From: Sarcocystis neurona
Lineage: Eukaryota; Apicomplexa; Conoidasida; Eucoccidiorida; Sarcocystidae
Direction: 5' to 3'
Assembly (NCBI GenBank): GCA_000727475.1
Contig: KL647293.1
Span: 2,182,588 to 2,246,587, forward strand
DNA: 64,000 bases
Shown one piece after another: positions 33,101 to 40,824 of this stretch. The notes below the pieces were generated by a model. It made no database searches and was not told the DNA's origin. It saw nothing but the letters and a program-made list of their open reading frames with translations. Numbering within the stretch: the first letter of the stretch is position 1; each line of letters begins with the position of its first letter. The translations under genes were made by a program, and so were the position numbers.

Positions 33101-34135
33101 CACATATTTATGAAGAGGTGCGGCGTTGAGCCCTGGTGGCCGGAGATTGCTGCTGCAGCACGTCTTACGGACTGTCGCGCTTCAAAGAAGTTTAGTGAAT
33201 TCGCGAAGGCACACAGAGACGGAGGAGAGCAGCCTGAAGGCACTGTGAAGTAGCTGTTGTTCGGTCAGGAGGAAAACACACAGATGCACGCAGGATGGCA
33301 GTTCGGCGGACACACACACCATTGAGAGAGAGGGAGGCGTCCTGTTGCGCACAGGCATGCAGGAAAAAGCAGCTGTGCGATCGGCATGCAGCAAGTCTGT
33401 GCGTGGGCAGCTGAACTGATCTCGAATTTGTGTGCCCCTGCGAGTGCATCAGCAGGAATGTCTGCTCACTCGTGTATGTATGTGTCTGTGTGTGTGTCTC
33501 TATGCGTGTATGTACAACTGTGTGTCTGTATGCATTTGATGTATTTACGTATGCCTGCAGGCGCGTGTGTGTGTGTGTTTGTGTGTGTGTGTGCGTATAT
33601 ATTTGCTGGCTTGTGAACCAGGACATATAACAAGTGTGCGGCTACACCAGTACCTGCCTGTCTGTGTGTGTGTATACGTGTGTGCACAGAGGTGTGGAGT
33701 CGCTATACGTCTGTTGCCGGCCCAAAAAATGCTATGACATGGGTCTTGTACGTCCTTTCGCATGCATAGGCGTCTGCGTATGCGCGTTCGTGGGTGGCTA
33801 CAAGGACGCCCGCCCGTCTTGGCGGGTGGCGCTGTGCCCAGGTGGTGGTTGGTCGCGTGAGTGGTCGCTGCAGTCGCAGAGATACGACGTCTGTGGGGTC
33901 ACATATACGAGTGTGTGTGTTGGTGGGGATGTACTTGTGTGAAGGACGGACTGACACCCACATACGTCTGTGTATTGTCCAGTAGATAGGTGCATGCGTT
34001 CTTGCGGACTGTGTGGTGTTCTGCGTGCAGCTGGCGTTCGAGGTGGAAGGTAAATTCGGGCAGCCGCAGGACATCGAAGGAGTAGTTATCGGATTTGAAA
34101 CAGTCGCTGTTGTACAGTCGCGTCATCAGGTTTAG
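5799..34135 (+). CDS. GWD: Alpha-glucan water dikinase (18 exons, 1953 residues)
   Basis: This enzyme transfers the beta-phosphate of ATP to glucosyl units of amylopectin through a phosphohistidine intermediate, releasing AMP and phosphate (EC 2.7.9.4). In coccidia it would act on cytosolic amylopectin granules. Exons: 5799-6130, 7792-8238, 11101-11515, 12275-12548, 13413-13869, 15208-15436, 16758-17380, 18643-18814, 20461-20673, 21054-21562, 23745-24159, 24700-24897, 25368-25918, 27283-27817, 29062-29152, 31366-31501, 32179-32338, 34031-34135. All 17 junctions agree in phase and the sum is 5862 nt. Domain order: three CBM45-like modules (about 1-720), a conserved central region containing WHQKLHNNTTPDDV (about 920-1360), the catalytic His near residue 1404 in LSHVAVRARN, a low-complexity linker (about 1440-1600), and a nucleotide-binding domain with RSDSNGEDLE (about 1865) and a C-terminal QSRHQV. 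Plant GWD1 is about 1400 residues; the excess is Gln/Ala/Glu-rich insertions and the extra module. The splice between exons 2 and 3 crosses the N gap, so an unseen exon there is possible. Confidence 0.93.
6131..7791 (+). other. GWD intron 1, CTG-rich
   Basis: The intron is GT-AG. Almost the whole of it is CTG-rich on the sense strand (6140-6600 and 7220-7790), interrupted by a unique segment with a TA run at about 6855-6872. It lacks the purine arm found in several later introns. Long Cys/Leu/Ala-rich open frames here come from the repeat and are not genes. Confidence 0.7.
7792..8238 (+). CDS. GWD: GWD exon 2: second half of CBM45-like module 1
   Basis: The acceptor is GCTGCAG ending at 7791. 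Its single G completes Trp 111 so that the junction reads MHW|GVGSRPDAW, the expected HWG...W spacing. The exon then gives VCFSFRAPRLPACISFLFY and LLWIRGQQPRGNVSISV, matching the second-half strands of CBM45, followed by a Gln-rich stretch and a nine-Ala run. The donor GTAAGT starts at 8239. A shorter exon starting at 8002 also fits the phase but loses the HWG motif, so I prefer 7792. Confidence 0.75.
8239..11100 (+). other. GWD intron 2, with TA/GT tracts, minisatellite and assembly gap
   Basis: This is the longest GWD intron, GT-AG (donor GTAAGT). It contains a TA run at 8337-8353, a CTG-rich block at about 8690-9075, GT and CA(GA) runs at 9448-9490 and 9665-9700, a three-copy repeat around 10030-10125, and the N run. 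The neighbouring exons join in phase (GT|G, Val). I see no other coding exon in the readable part. Confidence 0.65.
10415..10987. other. Assembly gap (573 N)
   Basis: The bases are unknown. The flanks are GT/CA-rich (10260-10300 on the left, TGTACACACGCGC on the right), so the gap is probably a collapsed or unsequenced simple repeat inside GWD intron 2. A small exon could be hidden here. Confidence 0.99.
11101..11515 (+). CDS. GWD: GWD exon 3: CBM45-like module 2, first part
   Basis: The acceptor TATACAG ends at 11100 and the donor is GTGAGA at 11516. The exon encodes about residues 260-398. It reads LRMQVLAFTYVD and AVEIYTDFSAALTLYWGQ, with the aromatic YWG at about residue 300 in the position of LHWG. 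An Ala/Glu-rich low-complexity stretch follows, then GGLVTYVPPGGKACQTQFE, which corresponds to the RTPF region of plant CBM45. The phase is 2 in and 0 out. Confidence 0.88.
11516..12274 (+). other. GWD intron 3, CAG arm then CTG arm
   Basis: From the donor to about 11865 the sense strand is CAG/GGAG/GCA-rich. From about 11900 to the acceptor it is CTG-rich. The two halves are broadly complementary and could pair in the pre-mRNA. Confidence 0.75.
12275..12548 (+). CDS. GWD: GWD exon 4: CBM45-like module 2, second part, and Gln-rich linker
   Basis: The exon starts after CTGCAG and encodes about residues 399-489. RVSLCLAGNSITRSGIAFLL, EVKADRWLKNEGRSNFFLSL matches the CBM45 pattern of a hydrophobic strand, FLxxE...W, NxG and xxVxLP. 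A Gln/Glu-rich stretch (QQQ repeats encoded by CAG) forms a predicted helical linker to module 3. The donor GTCGCC (12549) was chosen because it leaves phase 1 and fits exon 5. It is the weakest donor in the model. Confidence 0.8.
12549..13412 (+). other. GWD intron 4, with a 64-bp tandem duplication
   Basis: The GT-AG intron contains two copies of GCGTCGTTGCC...GTTGATGCA (about 12967 and 13031), separated by TA runs (12942-12962, 13011-13028). Otherwise it is unique sequence with no coding signal. Confidence 0.65.
13413..13869 (+). CDS. GWD: GWD exon 5: CBM45-like module 3, first part
   Basis: The acceptor has a good pyrimidine tract (TTTCTCTTTTTAG). The exon encodes about residues 490-641. 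AVYVHFTVCARVPLVLHWGV carries a canonical LHWG with Trp at about 554. A 40-residue charged Gln/Glu/Arg insertion follows, then PAQWVIPPQEMRPPGTVV, the W..PP..RPPGT motif of CBM45. The donor is GTAACG at 13870, phase 2. Confidence 0.9.
13870..15207 (+). other. GWD intron 5, purine/CAG arm then pyrimidine arm
   Basis: About 14030-14620 is rich in GAAG, CAGCA and GGA. About 14860-15110 is richer in TTT, CTG and TCG. No exon similarity to GWD was found inside. Confidence 0.65.
15208..15436 (+). CDS. GWD: GWD exon 6: CBM45-like module 3, second part
   Basis: The exon opens AVQTPFFKPGGGK, the TPF motif of CBM45, and continues through LQQLVITVPARR, DGIACCLKEVGGPRWF and DGRDIQ. It ends at CAG with a GC donor (GCAAGT, 15437). 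No GT donor in the area gives phase 0, and the joined product DGRDIQ|VRLLQ matches the end of CBM45 in plant GWD. Confidence 0.88.
15437..16757 (+). other. GWD intron 6, GC-AG type
   Basis: The donor is CAG|GCAAGT, the best form of the minor GC class, and the acceptor is TTGCTGCAG. About 16270-16580 is CT-rich, with a TA/CA stretch at about 16640-16710. Confidence 0.8.
16758..17380 (+). CDS. GWD: GWD exon 7: central helical region
   Basis: The exon encodes about residues 719-925. It includes TLMHRYQLMRGFL (plant LMHRFN...), a Gln-rich insertion of CAG codons, then WQWIFVWGRYAFLGLLDWQ and NYNTKPKDLAWASEQL, matching plant WVRFMATRQL and NYNVKPREIS. The acceptor is GCTGCAG (16757). The donor is GTAGGC (17381), phase 2. 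Confidence 0.94.
17381..18642 (+). other. GWD intron 7, with about 900 bases of purine-rich sense strand
   Basis: About 17390-18320 is dominated by GAG, GAA, GGA and CAG on the sense strand. A TA/CA stretch (18480-18580) follows before the acceptor GTGCTGCAG. Confidence 0.75.
18643..18814 (+). CDS. GWD: GWD exon 8: WHQKLHNNTTPDDV block
   Basis: This is the most conserved block of the gene. SMGRGGAQGQAIRDRILEIM and FYEQWHQKLHNNTTPDDVGI are nearly identical to plant GWD. The exon has phase 2 in and 0 out, and its donor is GTGCGC. Confidence 0.97.
18815..20460 (+). other. GWD intron 8
   Basis: Unlike its neighbours, the donor side is CT-rich (18820-18970), followed by a GT run (18973-18993). 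A CAG-rich block (20095-20395) lies near the 3' end, with CTG runs directly before the acceptor (20415-20460). No coding exon was recognised. Confidence 0.7.
20461..20673 (+). CDS. GWD: GWD exon 9: GHGDLQAYWGVL block
   Basis: AVIAYLKGHGDLQAYWGVL, REHGISRERLASYERKI and ELINDFEKYLVILKDVHDAL match the plant ALLDYINSDFDI.YW, GITKERLLSYDR and LKAVHSGADL segments in order. The exon ends DIQ at 20673 with a GC donor (GCATGT). The join to exon 10 gives DIQ|QAFGY in phase 0. Confidence 0.92.
20674..21053 (+). other. GWD intron 9, short, CTG-rich, probable GC-AG
   Basis: At 380 nt this is the smallest GWD intron and it is CTG-rich throughout. Its donor is read as CAG|GCATGT because only this keeps phase 0 and the conserved length. 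A GT donor four bases on would need a different acceptor. Confidence 0.7.
21054..21562 (+). CDS. GWD: GWD exon 10: helical region with Gln/Ala insertions
   Basis: The exon encodes about residues 1055-1223. The conserved piece MTRELLFLDLSLEQQQGVLL corresponds to plant RAKDLLFLDIALES. Before it lies an insertion of about 75 residues rich in Gln, Leu and Ala (CAG codons in two registers). The end, LLLTLSANAPTCMEL, joins R|SMYSDM of exon 11. The donor is GTACGT, phase 2. Confidence 0.92.
21563..23744 (+). other. GWD intron 10, long CAG arm then long CTG arm
   Basis: About 21640-22420 is CAG/GCA-rich on the sense strand. About 22650-23740 contains CTG-rich runs, with a TA/TG island at 22790-22930 between them. 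This is the clearest example of the two-arm layout. Open frames of up to 298 codons in the CAG arm are a product of the repeat. Confidence 0.75.
23745..24159 (+). CDS. GWD: GWD exon 11: region before the phosphohistidine domain
   Basis: ALLLKALADRVGRYIGTVSD, VFLGQQVGTDKRVRDVFVDE, LRGSSLFPLSLLLKRLEPLL and LPPWQLVSVVPKAQGEL follow plant GWD segment by segment (AKSVLDRTRLAL..., YLGSLLG..., IRAGSAASLSSLLNRLDPVL, GSWQVISP). The donor is GTACAC at 24160, phase 0. Confidence 0.96.
24160..24699 (+). other. GWD intron 11, CAG arm then CTG arm
   Basis: About 24230-24590 is CAG/GCAG-rich with very long runs. About 24620-24690 is CTG-rich up to the acceptor GGACGCAG. Confidence 0.75.
24700..24897 (+). 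CDS. GWD: GWD exon 12: phosphohistidine (catalytic) domain
   Basis: TPTVLLCGAVSGEEEIPIGV precedes SPDILSHVAVRARNAKILLA. The His of LSHV (about residue 1404) is the phosphate-accepting catalytic His of the dikinase family. All flanking residues of the motif are present, so the enzyme should be active. The acceptor is GGACGCAG and the donor is GTGAGT. Confidence 0.97.
24898..27282 (+). other. GWD introns 12 (24898-25367) and 13 (25919-27282), CTG/CT-rich
   Basis: These two introns flank the linker exon. Intron 12 is CTG-rich near its acceptor (CGCCGCAG). Intron 13 is CTG- and CT-rich over about 26640-27250 and has only a short purine segment after its donor. No additional exon was recognised in either. 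Confidence 0.65.
25368..25918 (+). CDS. GWD: GWD exon 13: low-complexity linker between catalytic domains
   Basis: After EQLKGEWVGVETARDGSNIT (plant GKLLRLKPTS...), about 140 residues are Ser-, Gly-, Ala-, Glu- and Gln-rich with no family similarity. The exon ends ASAAFSR. The phosphohistidine domain is expected to swing between two active sites, so a long flexible linker here is plausible. The linker is longer than in plant GWD. The donor is GTGAGA at 25919, phase 2. Confidence 0.9.
27283..27817 (+). CDS. GWD: GWD exon 14: start of the nucleotide-binding domain
   Basis: VVGGKSYNLKFLADAL and VITPRSIALPYGCMQKVL match the plant VGAKSRNIxYLKG and IPTSVALPFGVFEKV motifs that open the ATP-binding domain. 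GDEKCLRAIKYVWASLFALR and LTMAVLVQ match the end of that segment. The acceptor was set at 27282 because CG|A restores Arg and phase. AGs a few bases downstream are alternatives. Confidence 0.93.
27818..29061 (+). other. GWD intron 14
   Basis: The GT-AG intron has CT-rich DNA at about 27860-28000 and 28220-28310 and CTG/CCT-rich DNA at about 28735-29050. The acceptor CAACAACAG was placed because it yields the exact VLVQ|ELLPAH alignment. Confidence 0.75.
29062..29152 (+). CDS. GWD: GWD exon 15: ELLPAHCAFVLHSRNPFSAD segment
   Basis: This is the shortest exon (91 nt). ELLPAHCAFVLHSRNPFSAD and EMYGELAF align residue for residue with plant EIINADYAFVIHTTNPSSGD and EIYAEVVKG. The donor is GTAAGA, phase 1. 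It has no start codon and is shorter than 100 nt, so simple gene callers would miss it. Confidence 0.95.
29153..31365 (+). other. GWD intron 15, TA/TG zone then about 1 kb pyrimidine tract
   Basis: About 29270-30160 is TA/TG/CA-rich. About 30290-31360 is almost entirely T and C on the sense strand, broken only by a TA/CA island at about 30725-30800. Open frames of 150-260 codons here (for example 31024-31803) are products of the CT bias. Confidence 0.8.
31366..31501 (+). CDS. GWD: GWD exon 16: GLGEVIVGNYGGRSLGW segment
   Basis: GLGEVIVGNYGGRSLGW, VLVAFPSKS and PPSLVF match plant GLGETLVGAYPGRSLSF, VLGYPSKP and RRSIIF. The acceptor CGCCCAG follows about 1 kb of pyrimidine-rich intron. The donor is GTGCGC at 31502, phase 2. 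Confidence 0.96.
31502..32178 (+). other. GWD intron 16
   Basis: A CAG/GCA-rich 5' part (31520-31710) is followed by a TA run (31976-32004) and CA/GT repeats. The acceptor is GTATATTAG. Confidence 0.75.
32179..32338 (+). CDS. GWD: GWD exon 17: ATP-binding motif RSDSNGEDLE
   Basis: The CG|G junction gives Arg followed by SDSNGEDLENFAGAGLFETV, the signature of the C-terminal nucleotide-binding domain shared with PPDK-type enzymes. The exon ends LLKKIGD, with donor GTGAGT. Confidence 0.97.
32339..34030 (+). other. GWD intron 17, GT/CT-rich
   Basis: The intron contains CT runs (32660-32790) and GT runs (32938-32966, 33480-33600). Direct joining of the flanking exons reproduces the plant GWD spacing between LSxIA and PQDIEG, so no further exon is needed. 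Confidence 0.8.
34031..34135 (+). CDS. GWD: GWD exon 18: C terminus and stop
   Basis: LAFEVEGKFGQPQDIEGVVI and ETVAVVQSRHQV end at TAG (34133-34135). Plant GWD ends PQDIEGV...YVVQTRPQ, so length and position agree. The usual QTRP is QSRH here, a Pro-to-His change in the terminal motif. The acceptor is GCGTGCAG. Confidence 0.97.
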   Translation: MAFEVEGKFGQPQDIEGVVIGFETVAVVQSRHQV

Positions 34136-34185
34136 GCATGCAGTGACGACGGTGCAGCCTTGCTGCGTCAGCATCCCCTCAACTA

Positions 34186-34357
34186 CGCTCTTGCAGCTAC
34201 ATGTGTATCTATACGCGCATATATATATATATATATGTATGTATCTGTGTGTGTAGACTCAGACATATCAATCGATATATACATGTATATGCATGCGTGC
34301 CTGTACGCATATATATATATATATATGTATGCGCTCTTGCAGCTACATGTGTATCTA

Positions 34358-34388
<31 letters not shown>

Positions 34389-34389
34389 G
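34186..34389. repeat. Two-copy direct repeat (about 146 bp period) with TA tract
   Basis: The segment beginning CGCTCTTGCAGCTACATGTG occurs at 34186 and again at 34332, identical for more than 40 bases into the TA run. It lies just after the GWD stop, probably in the 3' UTR or downstream flank. Confidence 0.9.
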
Positions 34390-35004
34390 CATGCGTATAT
34401 ATACTGAAGCGTGTGTGCGCTCACCTGCGATCTTGAACATAAAATGTATATGTGTATGCTTATGTCTCTCTCTCTATATATTTAGATGTATATATATATA
34501 TATATATGCATATACATACGAGATGTAATATAGCTGTGTGTGCACACACACAGACACATCAATATGTATATATATATAGGCGTGTGTGTCTGTTTGTGGA
34601 GTCTCCACCCCGCGTGTAAGATACACGTATGCCTATGGTTCAGCGAGGGGATAATGTGGACAACGTATGCATTTCTCGAAAAAGAAGGAGAAGTTTATTT
34701 TTGGAAAATAATATATATATATATATATATACATGTTTATCACCGCGTATATAAACGGGAATATACAATGACTAAAGGAAATTTAGTAGGCGGCAGAGGC
34801 TCTTATAATAATGGATCAGTGCAGAAATGCAGCCTTCGCTTGTGGAGACTGTGCCGGTCAGGCACATCCGCCACAGCAGCCCTTCTCGCTCTCCCGTGTG
34901 GAACCTGTTGAGGTATATTGACTTATCAACGGAAACACATGTTTGTACAATTCCTCTGACAAATGTTGTTCTGTTCCTGTCTCTGTCTCTCTCTACGTAA
35001 ACAT

Positions 35005-35172
35005 GTGTTCTCTATGTACCTGCTCGATATATGCTTCTGGTTTGAACCTACAGATATATAGATACACTCTCCTCTATTTATCTGGTCGATGTATGCTTCT
35101 CGTTTGAACCTATTTGTATGTGTATATGTTCTCTGTTTATCTGCTGGACCTGTATTTCTGCTTTGAACCTCT
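35005..35172. repeat. Three-copy minisatellite, about 60 bp unit
   Basis: Three copies of a unit of the form TTCTCTxTxTATCTGCTCGAT...GCTTCTGGTTTGAACCT lie near 35009, 35072 and 35129, diverged by about 10-20 percent. Confidence 0.85.
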
Positions 35173-38100
35173 ACATGTTTTTGACGTGCAGCACGTATAC
35201 GTGTTGTAGCGCTACGCACAAGGGGCATTCCAATTTTTCCAAGTCATCAGCGTCAGTGCATAGCAGCGCGTAATTTCGTATGCTGGGGCTGAGTTGACTA
35301 ATTTAGGATTTCAAAGATATGTGTTTACACACAGATAGAAACTTACTTCTAAGCTCTACGTGTCTACAAATATTTTTGTGCAAAACACTTGTATACGATA
35401 CGGACACAGTCGTGTGCCACACCATGTGCCAGTTGTCTTTCCCACCTTCCGCTTCGCCAGCGTACACGCTTTAGCCGTGCTCAGCGTCTGCTGTTTCTTA
35501 AAAATAAATGTGAGTACGGTCAAAAGAGACTTAGAGCTTTCTCAGGAAAAACACCTGGACGAAATCGAGACGTAAAAGAAAGTTGCGAAAATTCTCGAGA
35601 TAAACGACGAGGAGAGCAGCAGGCAAAAACAAAGACGTCCTGCAAGCGGCAGCGGTATCACTGCGTGCAGCAGCAGCGTCACATCAGGCACAGCTGCATT
35701 CGAGCAGCCAAAAGCACCACCAGCTGGAACGTCAGAGCAGTGCAGGAGGCATCGGCGTCAGAGAAAGGCCCGCTTCGGCGGTTCTTGAGGGCCAAAAATG
35801 TGGTCCCTAGTGTGACGAGAGATATGCGAGAAAGTCTTCTGAAAGGAGGAATTTTGTGCTACGTAGTATGCGATTCAACAGATGTCGTGGCTAGTGCCTC
35901 GTTCGCTGCAAGTGCTGCGGGTGCAGGCAAAGGCTGCGGGTGTGTGCACCGAGTAGCTGTTCATCTCGATGAATCTTCTCACATGCAGAGCCGCCTAAAC
36001 GCAGTAGTTGAGGTGTACTTGCACAGTAAACTGATCCAAAAGGCAACAAGTGACAACTGCGTCCGCATTTTCCACAATTAGCAAGAGAACCTCTGCCAAC
36101 TGGCTATAAATGTCAAAGGACGTGCACAAAGCAGTAGAAACACGAAGTGGAGATGGCTTCCTGAAGTCGGGGCATAAAGCGACGACTCGCACATATTTGC
36201 GCATGGAACATATACACTACCAGTGACCGCTTACAAAGGTGCCTGCATGAAACACGGGTTCACACATATATGTGTATATATATATATATATATACATACA
36301 TACATATATATACATATACATATATATATACATACATATATGTATACATATACATATATATATATACATATATATGTATGTACGTACGTATACGTGTGTA
36401 CGTGTATACAAGTACTTGCCGCAGCCGCTCCGATAGACTGGCACCTGCAGCAAGTGCTGTCAGGAACATCTGGATGCGTCAATTGGCTGGAGCAGGTGTA
36501 TCCACGCCGCAAAGGGGAGGCAGTATGCCGTTGATAATTCATTCGCACGAAAGGACTTCATTACCCGCTGGCGCAGCCACAGAAGCAGCAGCAGCAGTAG
36601 TACGGCAGGAGCAGCAGCACAAGCTGTTACGCAGACTGGGAAGCCACACGTGAAGAGCCGGATCCATTCAGACGCCAGAGCACGTGCAGCAGCAGTAAGG
36701 ACGACCACGTGCCTTCTCCCCCACTAGCAGATGCTGCAGCTGTGTGGCACAGCAGTTCACGCACACACACGTGTATAGATACAGAGGACGCGGGGGTTGA
36801 GGACGGCCCACTGCCACGCACGCAAGAAGGGGGCCGTGGAAGCACCGGGACTCGAAGAACGCCTCGCACATCTGAGAACAAAAAAAGTGCAGTCTGTAAA
36901 GCGCGTGCATCGACGTGGACACCCATGAAGTGTAACGCAGGCACAGAGGTGAAGCGCAGAAAAGAGATGTGTACCGGTGGACTAGGTGAGCCAGCACAGG
37001 CGGACTTATCTAACGTTTGATAATGACTCCGTCCTTCAGCTTGTGGGACTTACACGTATTGATGAGACGTGCAAGTGCGGAACTAGAGAGCCCTGGAAGC
37101 AATGCATGCACCTCATGGGCGCTTACTGCGAGTGTGGCTTTGGCGTGCAACAAACTCATGTGTAGAATGTACGTGGGAGAGCGTGCCGCAAACCAACACC
37201 AGAAGCAAAGAACAGCTGTCCACGCAGAAGGCCGCAAGCCCCTCGAAGGAAGCGTGACAGCGTCGGCATCCGGAGCACAGTTGCAGCAACGTTTAATTTC
37301 GTCTTCGGCTGTGGCTACCTGTAGCAACACAGTAGTACACGCGTACAGACACGCGCACCCATGCACATACGTATATGTGGACACAAATATATATATATAT
37401 ATATGTATACATATGTATACAAATATTTTTATCTAAAGATAAACACAACCGTGCAGAGAGAGGAATTCGCAGTTGGGCTGCTACGTCGGGAGCACACTTG
37501 CCACACTTTTCCAGAAAGTTCGCACTTGACACCTGCGGTGGACTCTGCTGCGTGCACAAGGGCTATACTAATGTCAGTAGCACTACTGACAGATAACATC
37601 GGAAGAAGAACTGTCATGAATAAAAAAACCAGAAGCGTAGAGTTACCGGAGAAAGTGAGACTACACGGTCGTAGCACATACTTTTGCCGTGGTAGAAGGG
37701 CGTCCCTGGTATCATTGATCCTATACATACCATCGAAGTAGTAAACCCCTATGGGGTAGGAGGAAGAAAAAAGACTTACCTACACGACATGTAAGTCCGC
37801 GTACGTAAAACGTATGTATGTATATATGCGTTTCACTTAAGAGTGCAGGCGTCTGCGCGCATAGACCCTCGTGCATTTTCACTGCTGCGCGGGCGGGGGT
37901 GAAAGCCCAAGAGCAGGGGCACGGATTCCATCCTCTGTTGATCAGTCTCTTCATGTGCGTTTGTCGCGGCTCCAGGTTGATGTTGATGCTGGTGCGCCGG
38001 TTGAGCTCTGCCGCTGCTGAAGACGTCAGATAGTAACTGTTAAAACGCAGCTGCCATCTTCGTGTGTTCCGGCCAAGCGCCGTCACTCCAGCCGCGGGGT

Positions 38101-40773
38101 CGTGGTGTGCCATTATCACGCTATTCGTTCCTTCGTTTCTACTACGATGGGCTAAAATTATGCGAGAGGTTACGGGTTTGTACCCGAGAGCTGACACAAC
38201 GCCTGTGTGTTTACGTCACTCAGTCCTAGCAGCACATACTGCACCTTTAAGTACTAATGTGATTCAAGAGCTTGTGGCTTTGTGACGGAGCTGGGACGAT
38301 GACTATGTGACGCTCAGGATGCGTGGAAGTCGCTGGTTGTGCTCTCTACGCACGAAATGAACGCTTTAGATTCTTCTCCCTTTCTTCTTCCAAGAACCAC
38401 GTCGTTTTCGCTTTTATGCAGCAGCAGCGCCGTCAAAATCCTAAGGACTACAATGTTCGAGGAACTAGCTGCACGTTCGAAACGCCGTCAACGTCTATGC
38501 CGAAACGTGCTTCCTGTCCATTCCCCAATAGTAGTACGTGGTATGTGGGTAAAGAGAGCCACACAGAAAACCGGTAACGTGGGCGGCCTCTTCTGTGTCT
38601 GGATACACAGCTGCGTGGACACTGACGTTGCCGAAGACTTTGACGCATCAGCAGCAGAAGTGTCTGAGCAGAACGTCCGACAAACGTATCGACAGCGGCG
38701 GGAGCTGCAGCAGCCGCCGAGCAACAATTATATAAGCAGCCGCAGCATTATGCCCTTCGGCAGCGGTGGGAGTACCGAACCGCGCACTGGCTCCGCTGCA
38801 GTCATGTCCTCCCTCTTACTACTACGTCCTTGAATTAAATCGATTTCACCGTGTCTCTAGGACACGCAGAGTCTGTCTACGATGCGGACGCAGTAAGAAG
38901 AGAAGCGACACCAAGTGCAGACGGACTGCAGCAGCAGCAGCAAGAAGAGTAACGGCTGCTGCAGCATCCGCTGCGACAGCATCAAAAGCGTTTTTGCTGC
39001 ATGTGTAGCAGCTACAGCAACAACAGCAACCACCGCGGCGGCATCAACCGTATCAGCTAACACATTACGGTCAGCCGCAGCAGCACGTCCACAGCAACAG
39101 CCCAGACGTATTCGGGGCACGAGCAGCAGTAGCGTCACCACCGCCGCCTGTAAACCCCTATCAGCAGGTCGCTCAGGCGGTCTTCGTTAATTCTCCATTA
39201 CACCCTCATCAGCTGAGGCACTGGCTTCTGGTCTTTCGTTTGTCAACAAAGAACTTCTTCTTGTCACCAGCACCTCCGTGTAGCACGCTGTGTTTCTGCG
39301 CTGCACAAGATTGCATGTATACAGGAGTGCTGCTGCAATTACGCGTTGCGTGTGCGTACACACATGGACACATGCTGCGTTAATACACGCCCACAAATCC
39401 ACACTACCCTATCGAGCTCGCATCTATATACATCTACTTTTTCCGTGTCTGCTCCTGGATCTCGTCGAGCACAACACACACATACTTTCTCGACGCCCAC
39501 GGTAGTCCTCCTTGTCTGTCAAACAATATCTACCTCCCCAACACGTCAAGCACGTAGTATTCTCCCCCCCAGGCCCTGGAAAAATTGCTCCCACTCCTCG
39601 AGAAAAAAAAAACCGGCTTCCACATATAATCTCGGTTGTACATACACCCGCATGTCGCAGACGCAAACACACGTTCACACACGTCGTAGTAATGGCTTCG
39701 AAACGGCTGCATCTACAAGTGCGCACGCAACGACACGTAAAGAAAGATATACACGTCCGGGTATTGATATCTGCACGCGCGGGGGAACACACCTACGTAC
39801 ATACCGGTCAAGGAGAGGGGTATACGGCGCTTCACGTGTGGGGTCACACAGACGTACACGTCACTCATGAGTACGAACAGAAAAATGTGTTGTAAAGTTG
39901 AAGACGCTCGTGCAAACGCTTCAACATAAACGACGGGACACCCTGCTGCCGTAGGCAGAGATCCACGCCGCTGGCTGCTGACGAGAACAAATGCAGTGGC
40001 CAGGGCACGCTCGGATACCCAGATATGTATATCGTTCCGGTCAGGACTCGCCTACGCATACCTCCTACCAGCTGCGGCTGCAACATGCGGCGAGATACTT
40101 TGGTGGGAAGAGATCTGCAGGAGTTGCTGCCGCCCCATCTGAGGATCCAGCTCATGCACCGCGCACTGTCAAACACACGCACTCGCCCCCCCTACCGTAA
40201 ATACATCCACGTTTACCTCTGCGCACGCACGCCGGCAGCAATACAAAGACATCAAACGTGCTGTGTGTGTACATCTACAACTTGGGTGTGTGCACCCTAC
40301 ATCAACACTCAACCCTACAACCGGGTCACCAGGCATTCCTGCATGCATACATATATATATACATATTGAGAGAGAGAGACATAGTGGACTACACATATAT
40401 GTGTATATATAATGTGTATATGTGTATGCGTGTGGGCTCTCATATACTACATCACTGGTTGTGAAGGCACATGCCCTTGCTATGGGCACGCATGCAAATA
40501 CGCAGGCACACGGGGTGGGCACTTCCACGCAGACATGTACACTACACTTGATGGCAGATAAATAGGTAGGGCGCGTACCTCTCATGGAAAAATATCCGCC
40601 CGCAGGCGTGTACCACGCGCTCACATGCATGCGCATCAGCTACTACTACTACTAGTACCACTACTACAACTATGTAAAATGCATGGGCATGCATTTCGAT
40701 TTCATCAGAGAAAACGACTGCGGTGCTTTCTTTCGACAAAAACGAAACGCCAAAACTCCAGCGGGGACTGTGG

Positions 40774-40824
40774 CTACTGAATGCCAAAGATTTTCTTGAG
40801 GTGAATGACGGTTCTCCAGTCGTC
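40774..40824 (-). CDS. eIF5B: eIF5B last exon: C-terminal helix and stop
   Basis: This is a 51-nt exon, [16 protein letters not shown] then TAG. It matches the terminal DWxLIVxLKKxF helix of eIF5B, which in other eukaryotes contacts the C terminus of eIF1A. The acceptor is TACACCGCAG. The exon is far too small for ordinary gene calling and was found by looking for the missing helix. Confidence 0.95.
   Translation of the reverse strand, partial: DDWRTVIHLKKIFGIQ

Larger units (their letters stand above)
34136..40773. other. Convergent intergenic region between GWD and eIF5B, no recognised gene
   Basis: This is 6.6 kb between two stop codons. It holds TA/TG arrays (34205-34520, 34700-34735, 36265-36385, 37388-37425), minisatellites (34186-34389, 35005-35172) and CAG/GCA clusters (36570-36700, 38920-39130). 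Several non-repetitive stretches are open on one or both strands, such as + 35389-36081 (first ATG only at 35824), + 38339-38833 and - 37010-37384. None resembles a family I know, and the strands compete, so I call none of them a gene. Polyadenylation sites of both genes should lie in here. Confidence 0.6.
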
